Part shown: piece after piece, positions 1 to 10,973 of the stretch | Position numbering within the stretch: the first letter of the stretch is position 1 | Layout of the letters: every line of letters starts with the position of its first letter | Assembly: GCA_947561585.1 (NCBI GenBank) | Contig: CANNZV010001850.1 | Coordinates: 105,157-169,156, forward strand | DNA: 64,000 nt | Source of the DNA: Caprella mutica | Lineage: Eukaryota > Arthropoda > Malacostraca > Amphipoda > Caprellidae | Direction: 5' to 3' | Notes under the pieces: model-generated | Told to the model about the DNA's origin: nothing | The model's input: only the letters and a program-made list of their open reading frames with translations | Database searches by the model: none | Made by a program: the position numbers and the translations under genes

Positions 1-2672
1 AAACTAGCTGCTACCATCAAACTCTCCACCATAGAGTCGCCCCCACCAGGTACAGGTTTCGCCAGCACCAGTCCCTCTGGAAGGTCACCCATATTGAGGG
101 CTTCAGTGGAGTCTGTGATCAGAGTAGGGTGGTCCATCCTTGAAAGGGCATCAGCAACAGAATTTTCTCTACCAGGGGTATACTTAATCACAAAACTGTA
201 CTCGCTAAGCTCCCTCAGCGTTCTGGCTAGTCTCATATTAGCTATCTGCAAATTATACAAATGGAGTAAGGGACGATGATCAGTGTGGATCACAAATTCA
301 ATACCAAATACAAATGGCCGAAAAGTACGAATAGCCCATCTAATAGCAGCTAGCTCCCGTTCTAAAGTGCTGTATCGCAATTCTGTCTCATTAAAGGCTA
401 CAGATGCATAAGCGATCATCCTGAAAATACCCCTTTGGACCTGTGCCAAGCACGCTCCAATACCGTATCCAGACGCATCTGTATACACCAGCAGAGGTTC
501 AGCTCCTTCGCTGTAATCCGGATAGGCTAAGGTGACCTCCTTCACCATCAGCTCCTTGAGAGTTTTAAATGCACCATCCATGTCCTCAGTCCACTCAATA
601 TTGCATGTCTTCTTCTTGTCACTGCCACCTGTTGCCTGACTGAGGGGACGCATAATAAGAGAACAATTAGGAATGAATTTACGCTGAAAATTCAGCAATC
701 CTAAAAATTCTCTAAGTTGAGTTTTTGTCTTAGGTTGAGGGAAATTAGCTACAGAGTTAACATAAGAATCCGGCTTACTCAAACCATTAACACTCACAAC
801 ATGGCCTAAAAATTCTACCCTCTTACAGAACCACTTACACTTTCCTAAATTCAACTTTACTCCATGAACCTTCATACATTGCAGGACCTTCTCAACCAGA
901 TGAAGATGTTCTTCATAGCTATCTCCCATGATCAGCACATCATCAATGTATACGACCACCTTCCTCCAAGAAAAACCGCTCAATATAGACTGCATTGTCC
1001 TTTGGAATGCAGACGGCGCATTTTTTAGACCAAAAGAGAGCCTCTTGAACTGCCAGTGGCTGCGTGGAGTCGAAAAAGCAGTGTACTGTCGGGATTCCTC
1101 ATCTAGAGGCACCTGGTAATACCCTTTTATCATGTCCAGGGTCGTGAAATACTGCACTCCATGGAGACCAAATACGGCGTCACTCAAGTTTGGTAGAGGA
1201 AACTTATCAGGTCGAGTAACTGCGTTCAGCTTACGGTAATCCACACAGAGACGTATACTACCGTCTTTCTTTCTGACAGGGACGACAGGACTTGACCAAC
1301 CTGAATTGCTAGGCTCTATTATGTCTAACAACTCCAGCTCCCTGCATTGCACATCAATCTCAGCTGTCACCTTCTCGGGAAATCGCCTCGGTCGCTGGTA
1401 AATGGGATTGTAGTCTGTCAACTCTAACTTGTGTGGGGCAGCAGAATCCATCTTCCCTACCTCACCATCACATCCAAAAACATCCTTAAGCTTGGAGAGG
1501 AGTTGACGAATCTCTGACCCTTGCTCGTCTGTCACATGGTCCTGAAACTCCAAGGATGAAAAGTCAGCCTCCCCACTAGAACAATCATCAGGTGACTCAA
1601 CCATGACTACGTTTATGCTTCTCTTCTGGAATAAGTCCTCATTAAGTACCACCGATGATATGGTGCCTATCACCTCAGCACGATTGATATGCTCAGATTT
1701 GGTGCCATTATTTACAAGCATCACTGAAGTGTCCTTTGAACCTTCCTGCACCAAACCAGTCACTAGTTGCACATATGGTAGAGAGTCCATCTCGTCTACA
1801 AACATCAGTCCATTTCGTCCACCTCCACAGTCACAGCTCCCATCGGATCCCTGAGGGTATTCCCAGCACACATTCACTAGATACGTCTCTCCCTGCTTCA
1901 TTGATAATGATTCCCTCATAGTCACAGGAACCGCTGACCAGAGCACGCGACACAAACCATCCTTGTCGACAAAGCAATCCCACAAGGTGTTATCACTAAA
2001 TACTTTAGAGATTTTTCTCCCATTCAAATCTATTTTAAGTTTATTCTGCTTTATGCAAGATGCACCTAATATTATAAGATTCCCTATATGTTCATCTCTC
2101 ATTACGTAGAAGTAACATTGATTTAAATAAACACCATGCAAGTTAAAGGAGAGGCTTACTTTTCCTAGAGGACTCACCGGACCTCCAGATCCAAATCCAC
2201 GAATGACCACATTATCACCGGTTTCGTGAGAAAGGCCTGATGCCAACATGAAAGACTCCGGTACCATGTTTACCTGAGCTCCGCTGTCGATTAATGCCTT
2301 GTGGACAGTCCCATTAAGTTGTACATTAGTAACCAGCCTATTCTCGCATCTTCCTGCGAAAACAATACTCTTATGATTAGGGCCTGTATCACAAATTAAA
2401 GAAGAATCACTAGATTCTGAACTATCGGATGCATCTCTTGAGGAAGACCCGACTTTAGGATTCTCAGGAACAAATCCTTCTTCTGAACAAATGCCTCCAC
2501 TACCTGAGCCTTCGGAAGACAAAGAATCTCCTAAATAAGCAATATCTGTACTTTTAACAGTATCCTTCAACATGTGATTTTTCTTTCTGTCTGAAAGAGG
2601 GATTGAATTAGGAAAGGTGAGCAATTTATTATATTGCTCCGAGGTAAGCTCACTCGACTCAGAGCCTAATAG
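1..2672 (-). CDS. pol: Ty3/gypsy pol, partial (protease, reverse transcriptase, RNase H)
   Basis: An uninterrupted minus-strand frame of about 890 codons enters from the gag frameshift site and runs off the left edge, so integrase and the 3' LTR lie outside the window. Seen in order: an aspartic protease motif (LIDSGAQ, DSG at about 2280-2288), the RT core beginning with a KKDGS..LCVDYR motif near 1240-1280, the RT catalytic box YIDD at 939-950, then RNase H with YTDASGYG at about 468-484, an HTDHRPL motif near 270-290 and a DALSR motif near 140-160. This protease-RT-RNase H order is that of Ty3/gypsy pol. No stop codon or frameshift was met when I translated the whole stretch, and all visible catalytic residues are standard. 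The product would be the enzymatic part of a Gag-Pol polyprotein acting in cytoplasmic particles. The clade within gypsy was not determined. Confidence 0.93.
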
Positions 2673-4435
2673 TTTAAAGACCCTCTCTTTGGGGCGGCAC
2701 GTCTATCACCATCTTGAGCGTGATGTCTACGTACCTTGGGACAATCAGACATCCAATGATTTGGTTCGCCACAAGCCAGGCACCTCCTTTGCTTCATCCA
2801 ACACCTGTCCTCCGTGTGTCCGGACTTACGACACCACTCACAAACCATGTTTTTATTCTTAACTGGACTTTGTCGAGCATGATAGCAGTTATCTCTCCGT
2901 TGGGAAGCTTTCCTAGGACTACCATTTTGAAGATTCTTCTTGGATAATGAATGGGACGTGTGTTCATGTCTCCGTCCGTTTGTGGTAAAGCCACGGTCTA
3001 CCTGAAATGCATCAGAATTGGAGAAAGTTTCTTTGTCCATCTTCTTCATACTCATGAACAGAGGCAGGCCACTTTCTTCCTTCACGTTCACCTTCAAAAC
3101 AATCTTCTTCCTGTCGTACTGTTCAGCTAAACGTTTCCACTGCCTCCAAGACAAGGCCTCATCGTTAGTGATGCTAAAAATACTCTCCGCATTCTCAATC
3201 TGTACGACTAGAGACCTAGGAGAAGTTTCCTTGAACTTTTTTTTCAATTGGTGTTCCAACTCTGATGGAGAATCTCTGAATGCCCTTGTCGCAAGTTGCT
3301 CAAGACGCAAGCAATAAATGCCACAAGTATCGTCTTGGTTCATAGTAGCGTCGAAGAAATTTCGCCTTGTGGTGTCCCTCGAGTCAACCAGTTGAGACTC
3401 GTACCAATTTAACAGCCTAGACTTCAGACTACCGAACTCCATATTCTTTCCATTTAAAGCTCTAAAAACAGCCTTGGCGGATCCCTCGAGATATCCCTCA
3501 AGATGTGAAGCCTTCTCTTCTTCAGTACCATCATATCTGGAGTCGAAGTACCTCTCATATGATCTGAGGAACTTGGAGAAAGATTCTGGAGAAGAAGGAT
3601 CAAAGGGTACTGGAGCTAATACTTCCTTCTTTCGTCCCAATTCGCGCAATGCTTGCAATAAGAAGGACTCTTCGCTACCAGAGTCACCTTTCCGTTTATT
3701 TCTCCGGTTACGTCTTCCAACAGATCCCCGACAAGACACATCATCACTGGAAGATGAACTATCACGTGGCTTAATTTTTGGCTTAGCGCCTCCTTTATAG
3801 TAGTTACAGTCTACCTCCTTTATCACATCCTTCTTCCCGGCTGACTTCTTCTTCACTGGAGAAGGGGTGACACGAGATGAGTTTTCATGATGATTCTCTT
3901 CACCTAGGTTCATCGACCATACCGCGCTAGACATGATTCCTTCAAAGACGTCCCTCCACCATGCGAAGCTCCTCCGTATAGGGAAATGGCACCCATTTCC
4001 ATCGAGAGGTTCTCCATCGTTCCTAGATAATAGTCTACAGATGAAATTCATTCTATATGACACTCCTGAACTATATTTACCTGGAGAGGGAAGAAAAATT
4101 CTACGAAAGATATCAATACAGGGAAGCAAATCATGTTTTTCGGGGATATCCAGAAAATTTCCAACCTCCAACTGGTTCCGTATAACAGGCCGTGAAAACT
4201 GGCATAACATACCCTGTACTCTTACTAAAGCTCGCCATACAGTTTCCTGCTCAGCCACCTTCTTCTGCAACTCTCCCGATAGAACACGTCGGTCCGCCTT
4301 CAGTTCACTTATTTCTTCCTGTAATTTCTCAATCACCACATTCAACTCCGAAATATTCGCATTTCGCTCCACCTCCTCAGATTGTACCTTAGGATAATCC
4401 GAAACTTCCGAAACATCAATATTACCATCAGCCAT
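2666..4435 (-). CDS. gag: Ty3/gypsy Gag polyprotein
   Basis: Minus-strand ORF of about 589 codons from the preferred ATG at 4435; an upstream in-frame ATG at 4504 would add 23 hydrophobic residues. I prefer 4435 because its context (CAAAATGGC) is strong and because the extra N-terminus would look like a signal peptide, which is unexpected for Gag. The N-terminal part is coiled-coil-like and Glu/Lys rich. The middle resembles a retrotransposon gag capsid region (FSKFLRSYERYF and a downstream YCLRLEQLATRAF stretch). The C-terminus carries two complete C-x2-C-x4-H-x4-C zinc knuckles (CEWCRKSGHTEDRC and CLACGEPNHWMSDC), which bind RNA for packaging. The stop is at 2666-2668, six bases after a -1 slippery heptamer. 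The ORF is intact, so with pol this may be a young copy. Confidence 0.9.
   Translation of the reverse strand: MADGNIDVSEVSDYPKVQSEEVERNANISELNVVIEKLQEEISELKADRRVLSGELQKKVAEQETVWRALVRVQGMLCQFSRPVIRNQLEVGNFLDIPEKHDLLPCIDIFRRIFLPSPGKYSSGVSYRMNFICRLLSRNDGEPLDGNGCHFPIRRSFAWWRDVFEGIMSSAVWSMNLGEENHHENSSRVTPSPVKKKSAGKKDVIKEVDCNYYKGGAKPKIKPRDSSSSSDDVSCRGSVGRRNRRNKRKGDSGSEESFLLQALRELGRKKEVLAPVPFDPSSPESFSKFLRSYERYFDSRYDGTEEEKASHLEGYLEGSAKAVFRALNGKNMEFGSLKSRLLNWYESQLVDSRDTTRRNFFDATMNQDDTCGIYCLRLEQLATRAFRDSPSELEHQLKKKFKETSPRSLVVQIENAESIFSITNDEALSWRQWKRLAEQYDRKKIVLKVNVKEESGLPLFMSMKKMDKETFSNSDAFQVDRGFTTNGRRHEHTSHSLSKKNLQNGSPRKASQRRDNCYHARQSPVKNKNMVCEWCRKSGHTEDRCWMKQRRCLACGEPNHWMSDCPKVRRHHAQDGDRRAAPKRGSLNY
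2672..2678 (-). promoter_or_regulatory. -1 ribosomal frameshift site (gag-pol)
   Basis: Read on the minus strand this is T TTA AAC, with TTA and AAC in the gag frame: the classic X XXY YYZ slippery heptamer. It is followed by TAT and then the gag stop TAG. Slipping back one base moves the ribosome into the long pol frame that starts with CTA at 2672 and stays open to the window edge. A stimulatory pseudoknot would be expected just downstream (about 2610-2665) but I did not fold it. Confidence 0.8.
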
Positions 4436-4790
4436 TTTGGCGACACAAAAATTTAATAGAAATATACAAGAAAATTTGAATAGGCACACAAATTTAATAC
4501 TCAATCACACGAAATGAATTCACGCAATTGCGCAAAAAATATATCACTACAATTAAGGTAGAAAAAAAAAGAAACTTTATTAAAAAACAACTAAATCTTT
4601 TATAGCGCAAAAGATCAAGACCACAGTACGGAAGAAATTTATATTTCTCACCGGAAAACTAATGGACCTGAAAAACTAAATATCATCAGCGTGTTTAAGA
4701 TTATATTTCTAAAGAAAATTTATAACTAAAAGAAAAAAAATGAAAATAAAGAACCAATGGTGATAAACAGTTCAGCAGCGTGTTTATCTG

Positions 4791-4808
4791 TCCCTGGTCT
4801 GGGCACCA
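4791..4808 (-). other. Candidate primer binding site of the gypsy element
   Basis: On the minus strand the sequence begins TGGTGCCCAGACCAGGGA, starting with the TGG complementary to the CCA end of a tRNA. It lies about 360 bases upstream of the gag ATG, where a primer site is expected. The tRNA was not identified. Confidence 0.55.
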
Positions 4809-4820
4809 GAAAAATACCTA

Positions 4821-5173
4821 TGTAGCGGCAAAAGTTTAGAAAAATTGGCCCGGCGGAATAAGCATATTCCACTGCTAAACTATTCATTCACCAAGGTTAA
4901 AAAAATAAGAATGGAAAAGACTATACTACTTTATTATTGAGAAAACTTAATATTCACAAAAATTTAACTGAAAATATGAATATCAAAATAAACTAGCTGA
5001 ATAAAAAAAAATAGAACATAAAGTAAATGAAACCGAGGATAAAGAAACTAATGAAAATATAACGCGAACTGAAAAGAATATGTGAATAGTGAAAAACTAA
5101 AGAATAACAAAAAAATAATGAGAACTGAAAATAAACAAAAATAGTCTAGTTCTCTAGATTGGAAAATACTACA
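4821..5173 (-). repeat. Candidate 5' LTR of the gypsy element (boundaries uncertain)
   Basis: Twelve bases beyond the primer site the sequence starts TGTAG and the block to 5173 ends CTACA, giving TG...CA ends with a 5-bp inverted repeat. In the minus orientation it contains an AATAAAG polyadenylation-like motif. The partner LTR lies outside the window, so the right boundary cannot be tested. The CTACA end also falls inside a local hairpin (CTACACCTA/TAGGTGTAG, about 5169-5195), which weakens the call. Confidence 0.35.
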
Positions 5174-5320
5174 CCTATTGTTAATTAGGTGTAGTTAGAT
5201 AATTTAAGTCTGTCGTCAGTCGTCAGGTCAGTCTAAATAAACAAATGGAAAAAAATATTATAAATGCAATTTTGATAATAGGAAATTAATAGAAGCAAAG
5301 TAATTGAATTATTAAAATTT

Positions 5321-5404
5321 AGAAAAAAACTAAATCGCGAAAAAAAACTAAATCGCGAAAAAAACTAAATCGCGAAAAAAACTAAATCACGAAAAAAACT
5401 AAAT
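5321..5404 (+). repeat. 17-bp tandem repeat (about 5 units)
   Basis: Units of AAAAAAACTAAATCGCG, 17-18 bp, repeat about five times with few changes, the fourth carrying CACG and the last truncated. It lies just upstream of the gypsy element in its reading direction. Confidence 0.85.
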
Positions 5405-5574
5405 AGAAACTACAGAATAAATCATATCAAAAAATAAACGGTTACCATGAAACTGATAACTGAAGAAACTAAATTGAATTCGGGAAATTAAGTAACAAAT
5501 AATTAAACACACTATATGGTAGCACCAGAAGCGCTCACACTACGTGAGTAGGTGTGCACAATAAAGATATGCAA

Positions 5575-5830
5575 GATACAACAGGAGTAGCGCACAACAG
5601 GAGTAGTGCACAACAGGGTCAGTGCACAACAGGAGTAGTGCACAACAGGAGTAGTGCACAACAGGGTCAGTGCACAACAGGGTCAGTGCACAACAGGGTC
5701 AGTGCACAACAGGGTCAGTGCACAACAGGGTCAGTGCACAACAGGGTCAGTGCACAACAGGGTCAGTGCACAACAGGGTCAGGGCACAACAGGGTCAGTG
5801 CACAACAGGGTCAGTGCACAACAGGGGTAA
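5575..5830 (+). repeat. 16-bp minisatellite (about 16 units)
   Basis: About sixteen units of GTGCACAACAGGGTCA. A minority variant with AGGAGTAG in place of AGGGTCAG occupies the left part, interspersed with the main variant; the right part is homogeneous except for one GGGCAC unit. Because 16 is not a multiple of three, all frames are open through the array, giving spurious repetitive ORFs. Confidence 0.95.
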
Positions 5831-6929
5831 AAGAGTTGGGTCTAGAACCAGATCAAGAGAGGGTTCACCAATCACGCTCCTGTCAGGAGCTGAAAGGAGA
5901 AAAAGGAAAACACGTTTATAATTTGAACTAGAAATTTAGAAGAAGGGGTTGCGACAATATGTTGCTTAATTCATTAAGTTCAGGGTGAAAAATTACAAAT
6001 ACAAAAAAATAGTTATATGACACAATAAATTAAAGAAGTGCCTAGGTACTCACTTGGTGCTGCCGAATAAAAACACTAATTCGCAGAATCACAAAAGGAT
6101 CGGGACTACTGGCCCATGATCGGCTCTCCTCTGGACAGCAACAAAACCAGTAACCCAACAATAGACCACACAGGTAGTAAATTGATAGCAAAAAGGTATC
6201 AATTTTCTTGAACAATTAATTAGTGAAATCACTTAATCATAGATACGGAGATGAAAAACCTTAATAACAGACTGAAAAATTTACGCAAATGAAAAAAATG
6301 GTATATGACAATCACACTAATAACATTATATAGTTTCCTTTACACCAAATTCAGTTAAACTTCAAATACACTAACGGGAGCACACATCTTATCACAAGCG
6401 GAACGTTTTTATACAATTTCAGTAGCCAAAATAGCCTACCAAAAAATCCAAAATTCTCAAACACGTTCTGAAACGTAGCTCACCTGCTAAGGCATCTCAC
6501 GCTAGTGAAAATCAAGACTGTAGACGATTTGTCACACAAATAAATGAAAATACGAAGTATTTTAAAACAAGGATAAAAATCAGAGTACAACAGTACTTTT
6601 GAGAAAACTGAATTATAAATAAAAAGAAAAAAAATTGAAGATGGAGTAGGCTTTAGAAGTTAAAAAACAAAAAGTGTTGATAATGGCCAATTTTGATTTT
6701 TTTCTTATAACAGCAGTACCATATCGATTGCATTAAAAATACTAGAAACAAACAAATACTACTTCAAAGCATACCTTTTTTATAATGTTTGCTCCCCCCA
6801 GTTCCCCTCTCCTCCAGCACTTCCCTCCTCCCCTTTTTGAGGCACTAATTGCAGACCACTTTCAAATCTTCATGCAAGAAATTTTTTGTTGAAAATTATC
6901 TCAAATTTCGGTGAGACACTCCCCATAAG
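5831..6929. other. Interval without a recognisable gene
   Basis: AT-rich sequence. The part to about 6550 is somewhat less AT-rich and may belong to the upstream part of the gypsy element or an older insertion. I see no coding signal, RNA gene or clear repeat here. Confidence 0.5.
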
Positions 6930-7260
6930 AAGATGAAATGCATTTTCTATCATCCTCTAGTAGCCTTGAACCGAAACCACATATCATTAATTGATAAAAG
7001 GACATAGAATAGTACCTGGCACTGTAGACACCATTTGGATAAAATAAGATGGTTATATGGTTCTATTAAAGGTTTCTAGAGTGGCAGGAAGTCTGTTAAA
7101 GAATTTTATACAAGGAAATAGAAGAGGAATCACTTCTAGTTCGAAAACATCATAATCACTTTCTCGCAGTCAAGAAGAGGAATATTTAGTAGTCGACGAT
7201 CGACTGAATTCACTTTACACCTAAGAAAACCATATCTCCATGTTGGTCGGCTAACTAGTG
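6930..7260 (+). repeat. Dispersed repeat family R, copy 1
   Basis: Closely similar by eye to 50165-50490 and to 60415-60545 in the same orientation. Shared landmarks are a TAGTAGCC..GAACC stretch, CATATCATTAATTGA, GAGTGGCAGGAAGTCT and AAGAGGAATCACTT. No coding capacity seen; class unknown. Confidence 0.7.
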
Positions 7261-7371
7261 GATGAACGTCCAATCATCAACAGATGGACTCCGGGAGTAC
7301 AAGTTTTCCTTGGGGTTGTAGCTCAACCCCAGCTAAATCTCGGTTCATAAACTACACTTGGGTGTTTTTGT

Positions 7372-8995
7372 GGGAATCAGGAATTTTCGGCGCAAGAAAA
7401 TTCTACGTAGGAAATTTCGCCACAAGAAAATTCACCGTAAGGAATTTTCGCCGTAAAATTATTTTTTAACTCTCGGCTTAAAGGGATAGTAAAGTCAAAA
7501 TCAAATAATCGCCAAATTGGTTTAAAATTAATTCATAATATTTAATTATATATAATATTTGAATGCTCGTTTATTTTTAAAATGTTCATATAAAAAGTAT
7601 ATAATAAAATGAGCGATACCTAGCGGAAGCATTTTCACTCATTAGTATGTACGTGAGTATGTGGTGTGTAGTTTTCTTATTAATTTATGTATGCACTAAT
7701 CAATCTTTGTTTGCGTCAAAATGGTGAAAAGACTCTGTGAATTCGTAGACAAGAAGGCTTAGTTTTAAAAATAAAGCTATCTCTTCACTTGAGCTAGAAT
7801 TTAAGTAGAAAATCAACTCAGTTGGTGTGTATACAAGATGGCGCCACTGATTGTAGCGCCATCTACCGTTAACATTTGTTAAGAAATTAATTATACTGTA
7901 TATAAAATGATATATTTCCATTATTAGATTTTATTGAACATTGCAATGTCACACGATATACTTTATTCTTACTAAGCAATCGTTTGACATTAAAATTGTT
8001 AAAACAAAAAATGACTGAACTGACCCTTTAAGAACCCCAGACTAATTATGTTTTTACCACAATAAATGGTAGGGTTTCTCCCTAAAACCCGTTACCAAGG
8101 ACAATTATTAAAGGTTAACAGGACTCTTGACTTATATAATACTTTCATAAATGGATATAGCAGACTTTTCATATTTGAACAGAGTCATTATTCTGATTTC
8201 AATTCTATTATAATTTAACTTTAGTAGGGATTTGAGGTCTGCTTCTGAGCCTAAGGCCAAATCACAGACGTTAAAATGAAATTAAGTACAATGGACTGGA
8301 AGAAGTAGTAAGAAAGGAAAGTGGCTTCGTAAACAAAATCATCTACCACCGTCAGTGATAATGCTCATGAATGCAGAAAAGCTACTCCGTGAATGCAGTC
8401 ACTTACCAAGGATTGTGAGGAAAAGGGACACAAGCAACGGTGACTGCACTCATGGATGGAATAGAAGAAAAAATGCAGAGATTTAGATTCACCATATTTT
8501 GGGATGCCAAGAAATTTATGAAATAAATACAACTAATAAGTTTTCACTTCTGCGTTAATCTATTCCATGCTCACACTACCCACTCTAAACAGCAACTAAC
8601 TATAAGAGTTAAGAGACGAAAAGCAAAAATTATTCTGTATTGGAGAATAAAGAACAGACTAATAAGAACAGATAGTAAAGTTTGATTGTCCAACAAATTT
8701 TGTTTTTTTCTTTGTATGAAATTTTTACTGTTCGCTGTTAAACTATTGGAAAACATTCTTGGTAACAGGGGTTAGAAAAAGACTCTAACAATTATTGTGG
8801 TGATTAATTAATTTGTGTGAGGCTTTTTAACCCGAGAGTTTAAATAAATTTTACGGCAAAAATCCCTTACGTAGAAATTTCCTCACGGCGAATTTTCTTT
8901 CAGCGAAATTTCCTACGGCGACTTTTCTTACGGCGAATTTTCTTGTGGCAAAATTTCTTTCGGCGATTTTTCTTACGGCGAAATTTCCAGTCACG
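7372..8995. mobile_element. Foldback element F1 (arms of 15-bp repeats)
   Basis: The left arm (7372-7477, continuing at 8032-8105 after a MITE insertion) and the right arm (about 8740-8995) are inverted copies. Outer parts are arrays of a degenerate 15-bp unit (GAAAATTCGCCGTAA and variants). Inner parts share a CTCTCGG.TTAA block and an ACCACAATAA...GTTACCAAG block. Ends are GGGAATCAGG on the left and CCAGTCACG on the right. Flanking octamers GTTTTTGT (7364-7371) and ATTTTTGA (8996-9003) agree at six of eight positions, a plausible decayed target duplication. The central loop (about 8110-8735) shows no ORF, so it is non-autonomous. Confidence 0.75.
7482..8027. mobile_element. TTAA-flanked MITE inside F1
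   Basis: The element starts AGGGATAGTAAAGTCA and ends with the imperfect inverse TGACTGAACTGACCCT. It is flanked on both sides by TTAA (7478-7481 and 8028-8031). Removing it and one TTAA joins the F1 left arm so that it matches the F1 right arm across the junction, an internal empty-site control. TTAA duplications are typical of the piggyBac superfamily. At 546 bp with no transposase it is a MITE. Confidence 0.8.
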
Positions 8996-10973
8996 ATTTT
9001 TGAGGGTCCTTGAAATATACTTTGGTGATATTTATGATATTTAAAACGCATTGAATATAAAAATTCGCATTAAATAGGGAATGTATAAATAGTTTTTTAT
9101 AGATGGAGTCAAAACATAAATATATTTTGCAATTGAATGTATATCAGGGACTGGCTTATTTGGTATTGCCAAGGATATGTTCTTAACAGAACCATAAGAA
9201 ACTAGTATTAAAAGACACAAAAATTTGTGTGTGAACATTCGGACCTGGTTGTTCCCACAGATAGTCAAATCTAAATGCGCCCAAACTCCTGCTGTTGTCA
9301 TACGGACTTGATTTCTTTGTTCCTCAAAATTCCAATGCATTGTTCCTCAAAATTCCAATGCATCTTCTAGACTATATAAACTCAGCTAAACAAGTTAAAT
9401 CGTCCATTAGCAATATCGGTCTCGTGCACGTGAAGTTAAAACAGTTAAGACTTAATAACAGTTATCACATATATCTTGAGTTGTGACTCTAACTCTATCA
9501 AAAGTGAAGTAGATTACTTGTTGTACTTCAGTCTCCAATTGTTCACAAGATTCTAGCTCTATCCATCTCATTTTAATATAGAAAATAAGGTTTTATTCTG
9601 TGTTTCATTTCCCCCTGTTATCTAAAGTCACCTAACCTAGTAGAATATTTACCATCACAATTTACAAAAATAGATCTCGTACTTTAAACTTCAGAATCAA
9701 AAGTTAATAAAAAATATTGTTTTTTAACAGTTAATTTGGCTGTCATGCAGAGAATTAAATGAACATGGTAAACTAATGTAAGTCAAAGGATCCCTTTTTT
9801 ATTCTACTGGCAATTACATCAGAATCACAAAAGGCTGAAAAAAGAAGAGAGATTAGGTTAAGCGTACAATAATTAACAGGATTACCGTTAAAGCGGGGAG
9901 ATGAGCTTTTGTAAATTAACCAAAAAAACAGAGAAGTAATTATTGTTGTTGAGTATTAACCCTCATGATGCCCTCTACCAACAGATTGCATTAATGCTTT
10001 AATAAATGAGGCTAATGTTTCTTGTGTTTCTGCTGAAAACACCCTAAAATTTGATAGCATATTTGATTCTATATTCAAAATTATAAAATATTCGTTTTAC
10101 TCCCAAATTGCTCATTATCAATCCAAAGAAAATAGTGTACACCTTTCGTTTGGAATGTTTAGGTAGATTAGTAATATATTACTATTTTTGAAAAAGGTAT
10201 AAATTAAGAAACTTATTATACATAAATAAATATACGTCAGAAAATCATTTACAATTCAAACGAAGGTCAAACATGCATTGTTTGTTTTTCTTCAGCCTCA
10301 GTTTTGTGTTAAAAGTCAGTTTTCATGTTTAAAACTTCAAAAGCAAGTTAGAATTTGTATACTGAACCAAATTTTATTCGTTTAAAAATTTATAATCTTA
10401 GTCCTTAATACTACATATATTTAATAATATATTGTAAACTCAATCCATTGCCGGAGCCGGGAGAGCTAGGGGGCTTTAGTCATATGTATCCCAAAATTTA
10501 TGTTTTCAAACACCGAAGTCAATTTTCTCCAATCAAACTAATAAAGTCTTCGAAAAAATTAGTCATCGAAATATTCCAATTATGCTATTTTCAGTTGAAT
10601 TCTTGATTAACAATATAATAATTTTAAAGATATTGATTAATTTTGTAAAAATTAATGTGTAATATATAGTTAAATATAATTAAATTCCAAACATATTCGT
10701 ATTAAAATTACGGAAGGTCGATTCGTTTCAATTCTTTATTGCGAATAAAATGAGGATATATGTACGTAAATCTGTAATATTTTCATGTATAATCTTATAT
10801 TAATTATTTCTTTTATACAAAATTATCCCTCATGAATTGATCAAAATATATTCGCAAGATGGACAATTAATTTGGACCAAATATCAACTATATTATTACA
10901 AAATAATTCAGTCGATATATGAATATTTCCAGTGTTCCCTCTAACAATGAAGAGAGAACACACTTCTATTATA

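Noticed and set aside
3474..4397. Plus-strand ORFs over the gypsy gag
   Set aside because: Shadows of the minus-strand gag, which has domains and a proper start.
5575..5830. CRISPR-like array
   Set aside because: Units are directly adjacent with no unique spacers, and the context is animal DNA; it is a minisatellite.
5554..5931. ORF of 125 codons with repeated HNR/AQQGQCTTG peptides
   Set aside because: It is the translation of the 16-bp minisatellite in all frames; there is no other coding sign.
4821..6550. A gypsy LTR of ~1.7 kb reaching to about 6550
   Set aside because: No TG...CA partner end or target duplication could be seen there; only the shorter candidate to 5173 was kept, with low confidence.
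7700..7921. 73-codon ORF inside the TTAA MITE
   Set aside because: Non-autonomous MITE interior, no domain, composition typical of random AT-rich sequence.
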